Positions 35,289-46,000 of a stretch of 64,000 nt of DNA are shown here, one piece after another. Source of the stretch: Delphinus delphis (Eukaryota; Chordata; Mammalia; Artiodactyla; Delphinidae); assembly GCF_949987515.2 (NCBI RefSeq), contig NC_082683.1, forward strand, positions 126,938,582 through 127,002,581. Reading direction: 5' to 3'. Made by a program: the position numbers and the translations under genes. Each line of letters starts with the position of its first letter. Positions within the stretch are counted from its first letter, which is position 1. The notes under the pieces are model-generated. The model ran no database searches. It was not told the origin of the DNA and saw only the letters and a list, made by a program, of their open reading frames with translations.

Positions 35289-36267
35289 ATTAATCCTCTT
35301 ATCTTTATTACGATTTCATTTACCATTACTACAGATACCATAATATTATATTAAGCTCACATTGATTAATAATCTGAATTGGCTTCAAGATAAATATAAT
35401 TAATATTCTAATCCTAATCAAAAATTATAATTAGTAACATTAAATCCAAGACATATCCACCAAATATTTCCTAACACAAGCCACTACTTCTATACTTCTC
35501 ATAATAGCTATCATTATTAAAATAATAGATTCTAGTCAACAAACAACTACTAAAATTTTTAATCCAACAGCATCTTCTATTATTATAGTGGCCCTTATTA
35601 TAAAACTTTGACTTTCCCCATTCCATTTTTGAGTACCAGAAGTTACACAAGGTATTCATTCCATTAATATGAAGCTTAATCTTATCAACATGACAAAAAC
35701 CTGCACTCATGTCAGTTTTATATCAAATTTCATCATCCATTAATCTAGATATATTCATTATTGCTCTAGTATCAATTACAGTTAGGATACTGAGGAAGGC
35801 TCAACTAAACACAACTGCAAAAAATGTTGGCCTATTTATCAATTGGCCATTTAGGCTGAAGAGCAGCTATCATGATCTATAACCCAACTTTTATAGCTCT
35901 TAATCTATTCATTTATATTATGTTAACATTTACTACATTTGTATTATTTATTTACAGTTCATCCATCACAACACTTCCACACATACGAAACAGAATACCT
36001 TTAATTACTACCATAGTTCTTCTGATTATATTATCCCCAGGAGGCCTCCCACCAAAAATAGCAGCATTATTATACCAAAATTAATACCTATTGTAGCATT
36101 ACTTAATCTACATGATTAATTTATTCTGTATCACTAACGTTATTCCTATCAGTAAATAAAAATAAAATGACAATTTGAAAATATAAAGCAAATTTTTTTT
36201 TAACCTCTATCCATTACTATACCAGCATCAATATTGCCCCTAACGCCAATATTATCAGTACTGGCCT
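35289..36267 (+). pseudogene. MT-ND2: NUMT ND2 remnant
   Basis: 'ccattccatttttgagtacc', 'agaagttacacaaggtattc' and 'catccattaatctaga' identify ND2 across its full length. A 70-codon open stretch at 35872-36084 still reads ND2-like (..[13 protein letters not shown]..) in the standard code. Elsewhere stops and indels destroy the frame. Confidence 0.93.
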
Positions 36268-36336
36268 AGGGATTTAGGTTAACATAGACCAAGTCCCTTC
36301 AAAGCCCTAAGTAAGTGTTATCTACTTTGTTTCTGA
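36268..36336 (+). pseudogene. MT-TW: NUMT tRNA-Trp remnant
   Basis: 'gatttaggttaacatagacc' and 'ccttcaaagccctaagtaag' match tRNA-Trp directly after ND2. Confidence 0.92.
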
Positions 36337-36405
36337 GACATGGATTGCAAGACTCTACCTTGCATCAGCTGCATGCAGATCAAACACTTCCATTAAGCTA
36401 AATCC
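36337..36405 (-). pseudogene. MT-TA: NUMT tRNA-Ala remnant
   Basis: First of the minus-strand tRNAs of the WANCY cluster: 'ttgcatcagctgcatgcaga' and 'cattaagctaaatcctc'. Confidence 0.88.
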
Positions 36406-36406
36406 T

Positions 36407-36479
36407 CACTAGATGGGGATGCTTCCATCCCATGAAATTTTAGCTAACAGTGAAATACTCTAGTCAGCTGGCTTCAGTC
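36407..36479 (-). pseudogene. MT-TN: NUMT tRNA-Asn remnant
   Basis: 'tagatggggatgcttccatc', 'ttttagctaacagtgaaata' and 'agtcagctggcttcagtctt' match the complement of tRNA-Asn. Confidence 0.9.
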
Positions 36480-36517
36480 TTCTCCAGCTGCTTAGGGGAG
36501 AAAGGTAGGAGAAGCCT
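36479..36517 (+). other. NUMT light-strand origin (OL) remnant
   Basis: A stem-loop between the Asn and Cys tRNAs: CTTCTCC pairs with GGAGAAG, as in the mitochondrial light-strand replication origin. The loop has been altered. Confidence 0.85.
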
Positions 36518-36577
36518 GGCAGAATTAAAGCTGCCTCTTTGAATTTGCAATTCAATCTGTTATTCACTATAGGGCTT
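36518..36577 (-). pseudogene. MT-TC: NUMT tRNA-Cys remnant
   Basis: 'ggcagaattaaagctgcctc' and 'tttgaatttgcaattcaatc' match the complement of tRNA-Cys. Confidence 0.9.
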
Positions 36578-36640
36578 GGTAAAAAGAGGATTCAACCTCT
36601 GTCTTTAGATTTAGCCTAATCCTTACTCAGCCATTTTACC
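36578..36640 (-). pseudogene. MT-TY: NUMT tRNA-Tyr remnant
   Basis: 'ggtaaaaagaggattcaacc', 'ctgtctttagatttagcc' and 'cagccattttacc' match the complement of tRNA-Tyr. Confidence 0.92.
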
Positions 36641-36943
36641 TATGTTGATAAACCTCTTATTATTCTCAACAAACCATAAAGATATTGGCATATCATATTT
36701 ACTATTTGGTGCTTGAACCAGAATAGTAGGAACCTTCCCAAGCCTTCAATCCATACTGAATTAGGTTAAATGACAGCTTTATTAGGAAATGTTATTGCTT
36801 ACACATTCTAATAACCTTTTTTTATAGTAATATCTATTATGATCAGGAGCTTTGGCAGTTGATTAGTAACATTAGTCATTGAAGCCCCTGATATAGTAAC
36901 TCCTTGAATAAACAATGTAAGCTTTTACATCTCATATCATCAT

Positions 36944-37700
36944 TTTTTGGTTGTACCAGGTCTTAGTTGTAACAGCCAGGCTCCTTAGTTGCAGCACATG
37001 GGCTCCTTAGTTGTGGCATGTGAACTTTGGCATACATGTGGGATCTAGTTTCCTAACCAGGGATCGAACCCAAGCCCCCTGCATTGAGAGCATGGAGTCT
37101 TTTTTTTTTTTAACATCTTTATTGGAGTATAATTGCTTTACAATGGTGTATTAGTTGCTGCTGTATAACAAAGTGAATCAGCTATACATATACACATATC
37201 CCCATATCTCCTCCTTCTTGTGTCTCCCTCCCACCCTCCCTATACCACCACTCTAGGTGATCACAAAGCCCCGAGCTGATCTCCTTGTGCTATGCAGCTG
37301 CTTCCCACCAGCTATCTATTTTACATTTGGTAGTATATATAAGTCCACGCCACTCTCTCACTTTGTCCCTGCTTACCCTTCCCTCTCCCCGTGTCCTCAA
37401 GTCCATTCTCTACGTGTCTTTATTCCTGTCCTGCCCCTAGGTTCTTCAGAATCTCTCTTGTTTTAGCTTCCATATATATGTTAGCATACGGTATTTGTTT
37501 TTCTCTTTCTGACTTACTTCACTCTGTATGACAGTCTCTATGTCCATCCACCTCACTACAAATAACTCAATTTCATTTCCTTTTATGGCTGAGTAATATT
37601 CCATTGTATGCATGTGCCACATCTTCTTCATCCATTCATCTGTCAATGGACACTTAGGTGGGAACACGGAGTCTTATCCACTGTGCCACCAGGCAAGTCC
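36944..37700 (-). mobile_element. CHR-type SINE, antisense, split by an L1
   Basis: The SINE's two parts are about 36944-37100 and 37661-37700. Landmarks include 'ggatcgaacccaagccccct' and 'ccactgtgccaccaggcaag'. The flanking 'catatcatca' and 'tctcccatcatca' may be remnants of its target duplication in COX1. It is more diverged than the short GC-rich SINE copies, consistent with an older subfamily. Confidence 0.85.
37101..37660 (-). mobile_element. L1 3' end, antisense, inserted in a SINE
   Basis: A T-run at 37101-37111 is followed by the L1 3' UTR and the C-terminal ORF2 region (minus-strand frame 37446-37667 includes [11 protein letters not shown]). The flanks 'gcatggagtctt' and 'acacggagtctt' are an eroded target duplication within the SINE. 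Confidence 0.88.
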
Positions 37701-38044
37701 TCTCCCATCATCACTCTTACTTGCTCTTGCCTCATCTATAACTGAAGCAGATGTTGGAACAGGATGAACAGTATGACTGCCCTGAACTGGTAATTTAGCT
37801 CACAATGGACCTTCTATAGATTTGACTAACTTTTCATTACCTTTAGCAGGTGTCCCATCAATTTTAGGTGCCATCAGTTTTATTACTAGAATTATCAATA
37901 TAAAACTACCAGCCATATCTCAGTATCAAACACCACTATTTGTTTGATCCATTCTAATTATAGCTGTACTATTATTACTTTCACTCCCAATGCTACCAGC
38001 TGATATTACTGTATTATGTGTCTTTCCTTCAATATTGAATAATA

Positions 38045-38790
38045 ACCTTGCTGGGTAGAGTATCCTAAGTTGTAGGTTTTTCCCTTTCAGCACTTTAAAT
38101 ATATCATGCCACTCCCTTCTGGCTGCAAAGTTTCTGCAGAAGAGTCAGCTGATAGTCTTATTAGGGTTCACTTGTACATGGTCCTTTGTTTTTCTCTTGC
38201 ACCCTTTAAAATTCTCTATGTATCTTTTGCCATTTTAATTTTGATATGTCTTGGTGTTGGTCCCTTCGAGTCCATTTTGTTTGAGACTTTCTGATTCATG
38301 TACCTGGAAATCTGTCTCCTTCTTCAGCATGGGTAAATTTTCAGCCATAATTTCATCAACTATATTTTCTCCTTTCTCTCTCTTCTCCTTCTAGTACCCC
38401 TATTATGCAAGTGTTAGTAAGCTTGATGTCTTAGAGGTCCCGTAAACTATCCTCATTTTTAATTTTTTTTTCTTTTTACCGTTCTGATTATGTGTTTTTC
38501 GTTATTCTATCTTCCAGATCCCTTACGTGTTCTTCTGTATCACTTAGTCTGTTATTAATTCCTTCTAGTGTGTTTTTCATTTCAGTAATTGTATTCTTTA
38601 GCTCTGACTTTTTCCTTTCTATATTTTCTAGTTCCTTGTTAAAATTCTCACTGTGTTCATCTCTTCTTTTCCCAAGTTCAATTAGCATTCTTATTACTAA
38701 TGCCTTGAACTCTTTATCTAATAAATTATTTATCTCTGTTCCATTAAGTTTTCTTTTAGGGTTTTTTTCTTATTCTCTCCCTTGAAACAT
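38045..38790 (-). mobile_element. Old L1 5' fragment with ORF1 coiled coil, antisense
   Basis: The minus-strand frame 38488-38688 reads EIKKSELKN-like coiled-coil sequence including ITEMKNTLEGINNRLSDTEE, a hallmark of the L1 ORF1 protein. The neighbouring 'agcactttaaatatatcatg' and 'gtttctgcagaagagtcagc' belong to the same old L1 region. Its left edge coincides with the end of the NUMT. Confidence 0.8.
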
Positions 38791-40699
38791 GTTCTTCCGT
38801 CTTCTCATTTTGTTTAACATTCTCTATCTCTACGAATTAGGTGAAAAAGTTACATGTCCCAGTCTTGAAGGAGTGTCTGTGTGGAAGCATTCCTATGCAG
38901 TCCATGTGTACTCAGTGGCTTTGGTGGGAGAGCTGCCATGTTAGAAATCAGTGATCTCTTATAAAGTAGGATTCAAAGAGTTTTCTGGGATTCAACTAAT
39001 CTTGAAGGGAATGTATAAACAGTGGAACATGTTAATTAAGGACACATTTGACTTGGATTTGTCTTTATTTTGTTGGACTTTTTAAACTTTCATTTTACAT
39101 CATCCTTGGCCGTTGTCACAGCCTGTTGGGATTCATGATCTCTGTGTATAAGCAGATAAGTAAATAGATGGAACTGATAACTTAATTATAGTTCCAGAGA
39201 ATGGGTAAAGTTCCCAGCCATACCTCCACTAATTGAAGGGTAATTCTGCCTCTTCTCATTTAGGAAGCAGGCAGGAGTGTGAGAACACCTACTATAGAGG
39301 AATACATCAACATAGGTACATTGAATTCGCAAGAGGCATATCCACTTAGAAATTCTCTTCCCTAGGAAATTTCTTAAAAACACAACGACATCCTCACTTT
39401 GAAGCTTTTTAGTAAGATCACCTCACAGAAGACCAGTAACACCCTGAACAACGGTTCACTTCAACAATGTTGTTTCTCTAAAGCAGGGGTAGAACTGTAA
39501 CCAAATCTAGTCCCATTTGTTTTGCACAACTTGCAAGCCAAGAATTGTTTTACATTTTGAAATGGTTGGAAGAAAATCAAAAGAAGAAGATTTCATAACA
39601 CATGAAAATTATACAAAATTCACATTTCAGTGTCTAGAGATAAGTGTTATGGGATTACACCCATGCCCATCAATTTTCTATGGCTGTTTTCACACTACAG
39701 CATGGTGTGGAATAGTTGCAACAGAGACTTTATGGACCACAAAGGCAAAATATCTGCTATTTGGCCCTTTGCAGAAAAAGTTTGTCAACCTCAGCTCTAG
39801 AGCTCATGTGAGGAAAGGAGGCACCGAATCCCCCTGGGTATGTACAAGATGAGCACCTCTTTACAAGCTTGTATGGGCATCTTTGTATGCAGTTATGGGG
39901 ATTGTACAAGACAAGGAATAGAGAAGAGAGTGAGCTAGTAGGGTCGAGGTGCTTAGTCCCAACATTCCTTCAGGAAATCAGTTGTCATTCCTCTCACTGA
40001 TGCACCCACTTTTAAACTACCTCCTAGAACCTTGAAACTACAGGATCTGGGAGAAGAATAGTCGAATACAGTGTGTAGGGAATGTGGCCAGGAATCAAGA
40101 GTAATCTTATGACCAACGAGGGATGCCTCCTTGGGATGCCACATGCTCTAAGCTAAATCGTTCTTCCTAATGTTCTCTCTCACCCAGCCCTATTCCAGAG
40201 AACATGAAGGAAACCATGTAAAAGAGTGTGGAAAAGAGGGGCAATGAAGCAGGTAGTGGCCACTCCTCCAGCCAGGTCCTGGGCATTTGGCATTCTGAAG
40301 ATGAAAGAGGTCTTTGCAGAAAGATGCAGCAAGTAAAAACTAGGCAGAGGTGTCCAGGAGAGGGACTGGGGTTAATAAATGGGTCTGTGACAGATGAAAT
40401 ATACTCCTGCAAAGGGAAGAACTGGGAAGAGTAGCCTTTTTTACCTTGTGGAGAGAGACAATATAGCATTAGAGGTCAAGCTAGAATTGGGTGTGTCCTG
40501 CTCATCCTTAGATGAATAAAGCTATAGGAATGGTACTGCTTCCTAAGGAAGGTATCCATAATCACTATAGTTTGAGTCGCATTAAAAACTAAAAAGAGCT
40601 CTATGTAAAATGAGAGAAGATAAAAACATGTGATCCAAATTGCAGCTTAGAAAATTTAGTGAGCCTGTGATTGAAAAGAAAAACAATTTTACCTACAAC
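38791..40699. other. Intergenic DNA, no recognised element
   Basis: No gene, tandem array or named transposon is supported. Open frames at 39517-39852 and 40167-40469 lack any recognisable domain or splice context. Confidence 0.4.
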
Positions 40700-41120
40700 A
40701 TACCTTTATCATTTGGTAATTGCTAACTACATGCCAGGTTTACATATGCGTATATATAAGTGTATAGATATAAATACATGTACATAAATACATTTATGTA
40801 GATATAAATAATATAAATGTACATTCATATTATTTATGTATTTATGTATATTTGTATCTATGTACATTTATATTATTTATGTATTTATGTATTTATGTAT
40901 AAATGTACATAAATACATTTATATAGATATAAATACATTTATAGATATAAATACATATATATATATATCCTCTAAGCCTTGTAACAATTGAGCAAGATAG
41001 ATAGTATCCTCATTTTATTAATTAAAAAAACAAGAATTGGAGAGGTTCAATGACTTACCCAAGGCCACACAGCTCTAAGTGACTGAACTAAGATTTGAAG
41101 TGTCTCTGACTCTCCACTTC
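40700..41120 (+). repeat. MIR SINE split by an AT-rich expansion
   Basis: MIR begins 'ttggtaattgctaactacat', is interrupted by AT-rich DNA at 40741-40967, and resumes 'ccttgtaacaattgagcaag' to 'cttacccaaggccacacagc'. Confidence 0.7.
40741..40967. repeat. AT-rich repeat with long perfect inverted arms
   Basis: ATA/TACA/TTTATG units. The 21-base arms 40804-40824 and 40860-40880 are exact reverse complements. Further weaker complementarity extends outward. The end is (AT)n. Confidence 0.9.
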
Positions 41121-42943
41121 ACCACATTTACTTTATAGATGAGCATCACCACCTCCAAGAAACATAAAAAGGCAATTCCTCCAGAATTAAATATATGCCA
41201 GTTTATGCTGAGTATTACCTGCTTAATGAGGGGACTCACTGAGTCAAATAATTGAGGTATCATCATTTTAAGTGATAGAGGAATATGGTTGGTAGGGAAA
41301 CAATTTTTAGAAACTTCAATATACTTCATGACCAGGAGTTAAGTGCAGTTTATTTAGTCTCATCACCAACATAATTTTACCTGGTGCTAATGGATCAATT
41401 TATGGAATTTGATCTTTTCCATGACTACACACTGACCAGAATCAAAGAAATACAAATTTGAGAAATCTAGGCCTTTGACCACAAAGGTCCAAAGAGAGGA
41501 TAAGAGGAAAGAGAGAAAACCCATCTTCACTGCTGGGATATCTCAATTAAACAGCTAGTTTTCAACAGTATTGAGGGACTACTATGAGATACCCAGAGAA
41601 GAATAAGAAATGAGAAAAATAAGGTAAATTTTGAATAACACATCATAAAATGGAGCAGAAAACTGCAGAGTCATCTATCTGGGACAAATGCCGGAGTCCC
41701 AGGCCAAGAGTCCAAGAGTGTAAGCAGTAGATTGGGTTTACTAGGACTAAAGGGAAAGCAGGGATTGGGCAGCCAAGAGACTAGAGCAGAGCCCCACCCT
41801 TGGCAGGGAGCTTGCTGGAGGACTGGGAAACGAGTTCCTCTTTAAGAGAAGCTCCTCCCATTTTGCAATAATCCCCCCGAGTGTTGGTTCAGGGAAGCAT
41901 TTTTTCTTTCAAACTGCCCAAATATCTTGGACAAGACTTAAACCTTCAGAAGAACAGAAGATAAAGAAAAGGTAGAAAAAGAAAAAAAGGATGATACTGT
42001 AATGATGCGAGAGGGAGGAGAGTGGGATTGGTAAATGGAGAAGGCGCATGCTATATTTATACCAAATATGGCCAAAATGAGAATGACGTATAATTCAAGT
42101 AGATATTTTTTACTTTCTGAGAATTAAGGATTATGACTTTTGTCATCCAAATCTACTTCTCTGCATATCTATGTGATTTTGTCTAAAAAGAAAAAAACAG
42201 AGAAAAGTAATAGTCAGGTCTAAAGATATTGTCAGGAATAGGAAAAGATTAGGAAACATAATTTTTTTTAGAAGAGAATGGAGGTTGAGGGTAGCAGCTA
42301 GTGGGAAGAAGTTGTTTTTAGATAAAGAGACTTGACTTTTCTTTTTAATTGAGAAGGTGAAGAATATTATTAGGGGAGAAAAGAGGGTGACTTCCTGGCA
42401 TACCAAAACACAGATATAGCCAGACTTTATTCCTCAAGGCTTATGTTAAAGTAGAGAGAAGAAATAAATATGTGTATTTATATGTGTGTATGTATATGCA
42501 TTTATACACATACACATATATATTTGTTTCTTCCTTCATACGTACATAAATGTTTGTGGGTATAAGTGTGTGTATATGTGTTTTAGTGGTGAATCTCCTC
42601 TTTCTCCCATTTACTGTCTCTAGTACAGAGTAACTGACAAAAGGCCAAAGGCAAAGAAGACAAATATTTTGCCAGATCACCAGCCTCTTAATTTTGGAGA
42701 GTTGACTGAAAACAAAGTGTTTCTTTTGGGAGGAAAAAATATTCTCTTTAGAAATTAAAGAGAAATGCAAAGTATAGTTAGATAACTAAAAAAAAGTTCT
42801 GATCTATTTTCTTTTAATATTGCTTTTCTTGGTGCAAAAACAAAGTTGCTTATTGAGCCAAAAAGTGATACCAAAAAAAAAAAATCCAAAAATGAGTCTT
42901 CAGCAATACTGTTGCTGGAAATGTTCCCTGGGCCTTTGCACAG
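41121..42943 (+). other. FMO3: Upstream region of FMO3 with probable untranslated exon 1
   Basis: Mammalian FMO3 has a noncoding first exon upstream of the coding exons. It should lie here or farther upstream, but I could not locate it with confidence and no promoter element is called. The region includes a simple repeat at 42464-42583. The acceptor of coding exon 2 is at 42942-42943. Confidence 0.35.
42464..42583. repeat. TATG/TG-rich simple repeat
   Basis: Imperfect alternation of TATG, TG and CATA units about 500 bases upstream of the FMO3 start codon. Confidence 0.85.
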
Positions 42944-42949
42944 GCAACC

Positions 42950-43081
42950 ATGGTGAAGAAAGTGGCCATCATTGGAGCTGGCATCAGTGGCTTGGCCTCC
43001 ATCAGGAGCTGCCTAGAAGAGGGGCTGGAGCCCACCTGCTTTGAGAAGGGCGAAGACGTCGGGGGCCTGTGGAAATTCTCG
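42950..43081 (+). CDS. FMO3: FMO3 first coding exon (exon 2)
   Basis: The ATG at 42950 follows the acceptor AG at 42942-42943 by six bases and sits in a good context (ACCATGG). It encodes residues 1-44 with the dinucleotide-binding GAGISG and ends in phase 0 before GTGAGT at 43082. Confidence 0.96.
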
Positions 43082-46000
43082 GTGAGTGGGATGCCACTGC
43101 AATAGACTGGGGAGTGAAATGGGAAGTGTGAGAGGACATTGCTTGAACACAGCTTTCCAAACAAGCTGTCGTGGCAGTTACACTCACTCTATGAAACACA
43201 ACATCAGAAGCAGGTTGGAAAGTAAGTCCCTTACTTACTTCAAAAGTAAATGAGGTAGTGGGCTGGTTACTCTCTGTGTACAGAGCTCAACTCCAATAAA
43301 TCATTAATAAGTGAGCCACTTGGGGATAAAATACATGGTCAAATATTGGTTAGGTTTATGTAATGGAATTACATGAGTTATTCATTTAAAAAGCAACAGC
43401 TCTTTCCATTCTTTTGTTGAGGTTCTGGAACATCCTCTCAGTGATTCAGACCACAGATTTTAAGATTTCAGGTGCTGACTTTGGTCTTGCCAAAAACGCA
43501 TAATTCATGAGATAGCTACGAGAGGAACCAAGAATAGGACACACTGATTTGAAGTTCTTCAATGACTTTTTACTTCTATGCATTTATATGAAGGACTCCG
43601 TCAGCAGACATGCTTGTAAGCTGACGTTAGATCACTTCCTGCGTTGTCTGACAAGCATATCATAGGGTGTGTGGGCTGCCTTGTGCCCCCAACTCCCTCA
43701 GTGTCTCCAACCTTAGGAATGCTGTCTGGCTAAGCCTACTCCTGTTTTCTTCTTCTTCTTCTGATAAACCATTAACACGTACGCAAACATAGGAAGATCA
43801 TTAACCCTTTTTAAGCCACCATTTCCTTCTCAAATGCAAAATTAGTATTAAACTTTATAACTTAATAAAAGGTTGTATTTAAGGAGACAGTGTTTGTGAC
43901 AGCTCTTTAAATATTATAAAGATATGAGAATTATTCTTATTAATGTAGATATTTTCTAGGCTGTAAAGAACTCTTCAAACTATGCAGTATCTTTTATAAC
44001 ATTGTGGAGCCCAGCGTGTCACTGGAATGTGCTGACAGATCTTCAGATTAGCACCCTGATGAATCTTAGGGCTATTTTATTGAGCACTTTCTAAATGCCA
44101 AACACCTTTCCCATTTAATTCAGTCTTTATAATAATCCTATAAGCTAGGTATGAGTTTTTCCCTTTTACAAATGAATCTGAAGCTTAAAAAGAAAAGAAA
44201 AAATGATAAATGGCTGGTAAATGGTAAAGACAAGACCCCAATTCAATCTGACTTGTCTCTCCAGCCTGAATTCTTAACCTCTTTTTAAACTACTGGGTGA
44301 CATTTCAACAAGTGGCTTATTGAGCAGGCAAGTCTTCTACACAGTGATCTTAACCAAATCCTCATATTCAAACTTACTTTGCGGACTTCCCTGATGGCTC
44401 AGTGGTTAAGAATCTACCTGCCAATGCAGGGGACACAGGTTCCAGCCCTGGTCCGGGAAGATCCCACATGCCGCAGAACAACAAAGCCCATGTGCCACAA
44501 CTACTGAGCCTGCGCTCTAGAGCCTGCGAGCCACAACTACTGAGCCCATGTGCCACAACTACTGAAGTCCGTGCGTCTAGAGCCCGTGCTCCGCAACAAG
44601 AGAAGCCACTGCAATGAGAAGCCTGCGCACCGAAGCAAAGAGTAGCCCCCACTTGCTGCAAGTAGAGAAAGCCCACGTGCAGCAACGAAGACCCAACACA
44701 GCCAAAAATAAATAAATATAAATAAATAAATAAAAACTTACTTTGCAAAGCATTGCTGAAGAAAGACACTGCTGATATAGCTTTTGAGAGCAGTTGCCTC
44801 TCTTGTTATTCAAGGAAGACTTTAAAAATTTGAACCTAGCATCACAGAGTGATAAAACTACGCAGCTGCAAATATGTGCTACTCTTCAAGAAAAAGAAAA
44901 TTTACCCCAGAGGCTGGAACCTCAAACACAGAAGCTGAAGCCTTGAGACACAAATGCTTATTACCAGGTCTTGAAACCTAATGAAACTTGCCCTGCTGGA
45001 TTCCAAAATTGCTTGGGACTGGTGACTCCTTTTTTCCTTCCATTTTCTTCATTTTGGAATGGGAACATTTGTAACTGGTACCCTGTGCCTGTCCTCTTTT
45101 AGAGGAAGACAACATGTTTCCTTGTTTGGCAGGTCCAGAAATGGAGAATTTTATCCCAGGGTGAATCATACTCAATCTCATTCATACCTGATTTAGATGA
45201 TGACATTTAGGACTTTTAAGCTGATGATATATAAGTGAGATCTGGGACTTGATTTGATGCTGCAGTGGATTGAGACTGTGGGGATGTTGGGCTGAAGTGA
45301 ATGTATTTGGCATGTAGGATAAATGTGAATCCTTAGGGGCCTGACAGTGGACTGTGGTAGGCTTTTCAAACAATGGCACCCTCAAAGATATCAGGTCCTG
45401 ATTCTAGCACCTGTAAATGTTCCTAATAAAGACAAAGGATATTTACAGACATGACTAAATTAAGAATTTTGAGATGATGAGATTATCCTGGATCATCTGG
45501 GTGGGCCCAAGATGCCATAACATAAACCCCTAAAATAGAGAGGCAGAGAGAGATTTGACACACAAAGATAGAAAAGAAAGTGCGACCTCATCAGAAAGAG
45601 AGATTTGAAGATGCTATGTTGTGACCTTGAAGATGGAGAAAGGGGACATTAGCCAAGGAATACAGGTGGCCTCAAGATGCTAAAAGAGCCGAGGAACGCT
45701 GGCATCCACCAGAAGCTGGAAGAGACAATGATTCTCCCCTAGAGCCTCTGGAATGAACATGGTCCTGCCAGCACTTTGATTTAGGCCCAGTGATACTGGT
45801 TTCCAACTCCTGGTCTCTGGGATCATGAGGGAATAAATTCCTGTTGTTTCAAGCTGTCAAGTTTGTGGTAATTTATTACAATAGCCTCACGAAGCTAATA
45901 GAAACTAATATACTTGGTTATTCGGAGTTTCCAAACTATTTCACCTCTGTGAGAGGACTTAAAGATTGCAAATGATGTTGTGACTTGCAGTGTTTCTCAA

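Larger units (their letters stand above)
28600..38044 (+). pseudogene. NUMT: nuclear copy of mitochondrial DNA, control region to COX1
   Basis: Mitochondrial landmarks appear in the exact vertebrate order: control region, tRNA-Phe, 12S, tRNA-Val, 16S, tRNA-Leu, ND1, Ile/Gln/Met, ND2, Trp/Ala/Asn/OL/Cys/Tyr, COX1 to about codon 225. The copy reads in the sense of the heavy-strand transcript. All reading frames are broken and it is interrupted by a DNA transposon, SINEs, L1 pieces and an LTR fragment. About 6.5-7 kb of mitochondrial DNA is spread over 9.4 kb. Inclusion of the control region and antisense tRNAs favours insertion of DNA rather than a processed RNA. The right edge is sharp, at the L1 boundary at 38044; the left edge is approximate. 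Confidence 0.96.
36642..38044 (+). pseudogene. MT-CO1: NUMT COX1 5' part, split by a SINE and an L1
   Basis: It starts at an ATG right after tRNA-Tyr: 'ccataaagatattggcatat' and 'atttactatttggtgcttga'. It is interrupted at about 36944-37700 and resumes with 'actgaagcagatgttggaac', then 'caatataaaactaccagcca'. It stops at 38044, at about codon 225 of a ~514-codon gene, where an antisense L1 begins. Frameshifts and stops are present. Confidence 0.93.

Noticed and set aside
35872..36084. 70-codon plus-strand open frame as a novel membrane protein
   Set aside because: It is a chance-open part of the NUMT ND2 remnant (reads [13 protein letters not shown]); surrounding ND2 is frameshifted.
29867..36640. 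tRNA and rRNA genes as functional nuclear genes
   Set aside because: They are mitochondrial in sequence and order, decayed, interrupted by insertions and lack nuclear context. Annotated as NUMT remnants.
28600..38044. Assembly contamination by true mitochondrial DNA
   Set aside because: Nuclear SINEs and L1s with target duplications lie inside the mitochondrial sequence and the genes are decayed, so this is a genuine nuclear copy.
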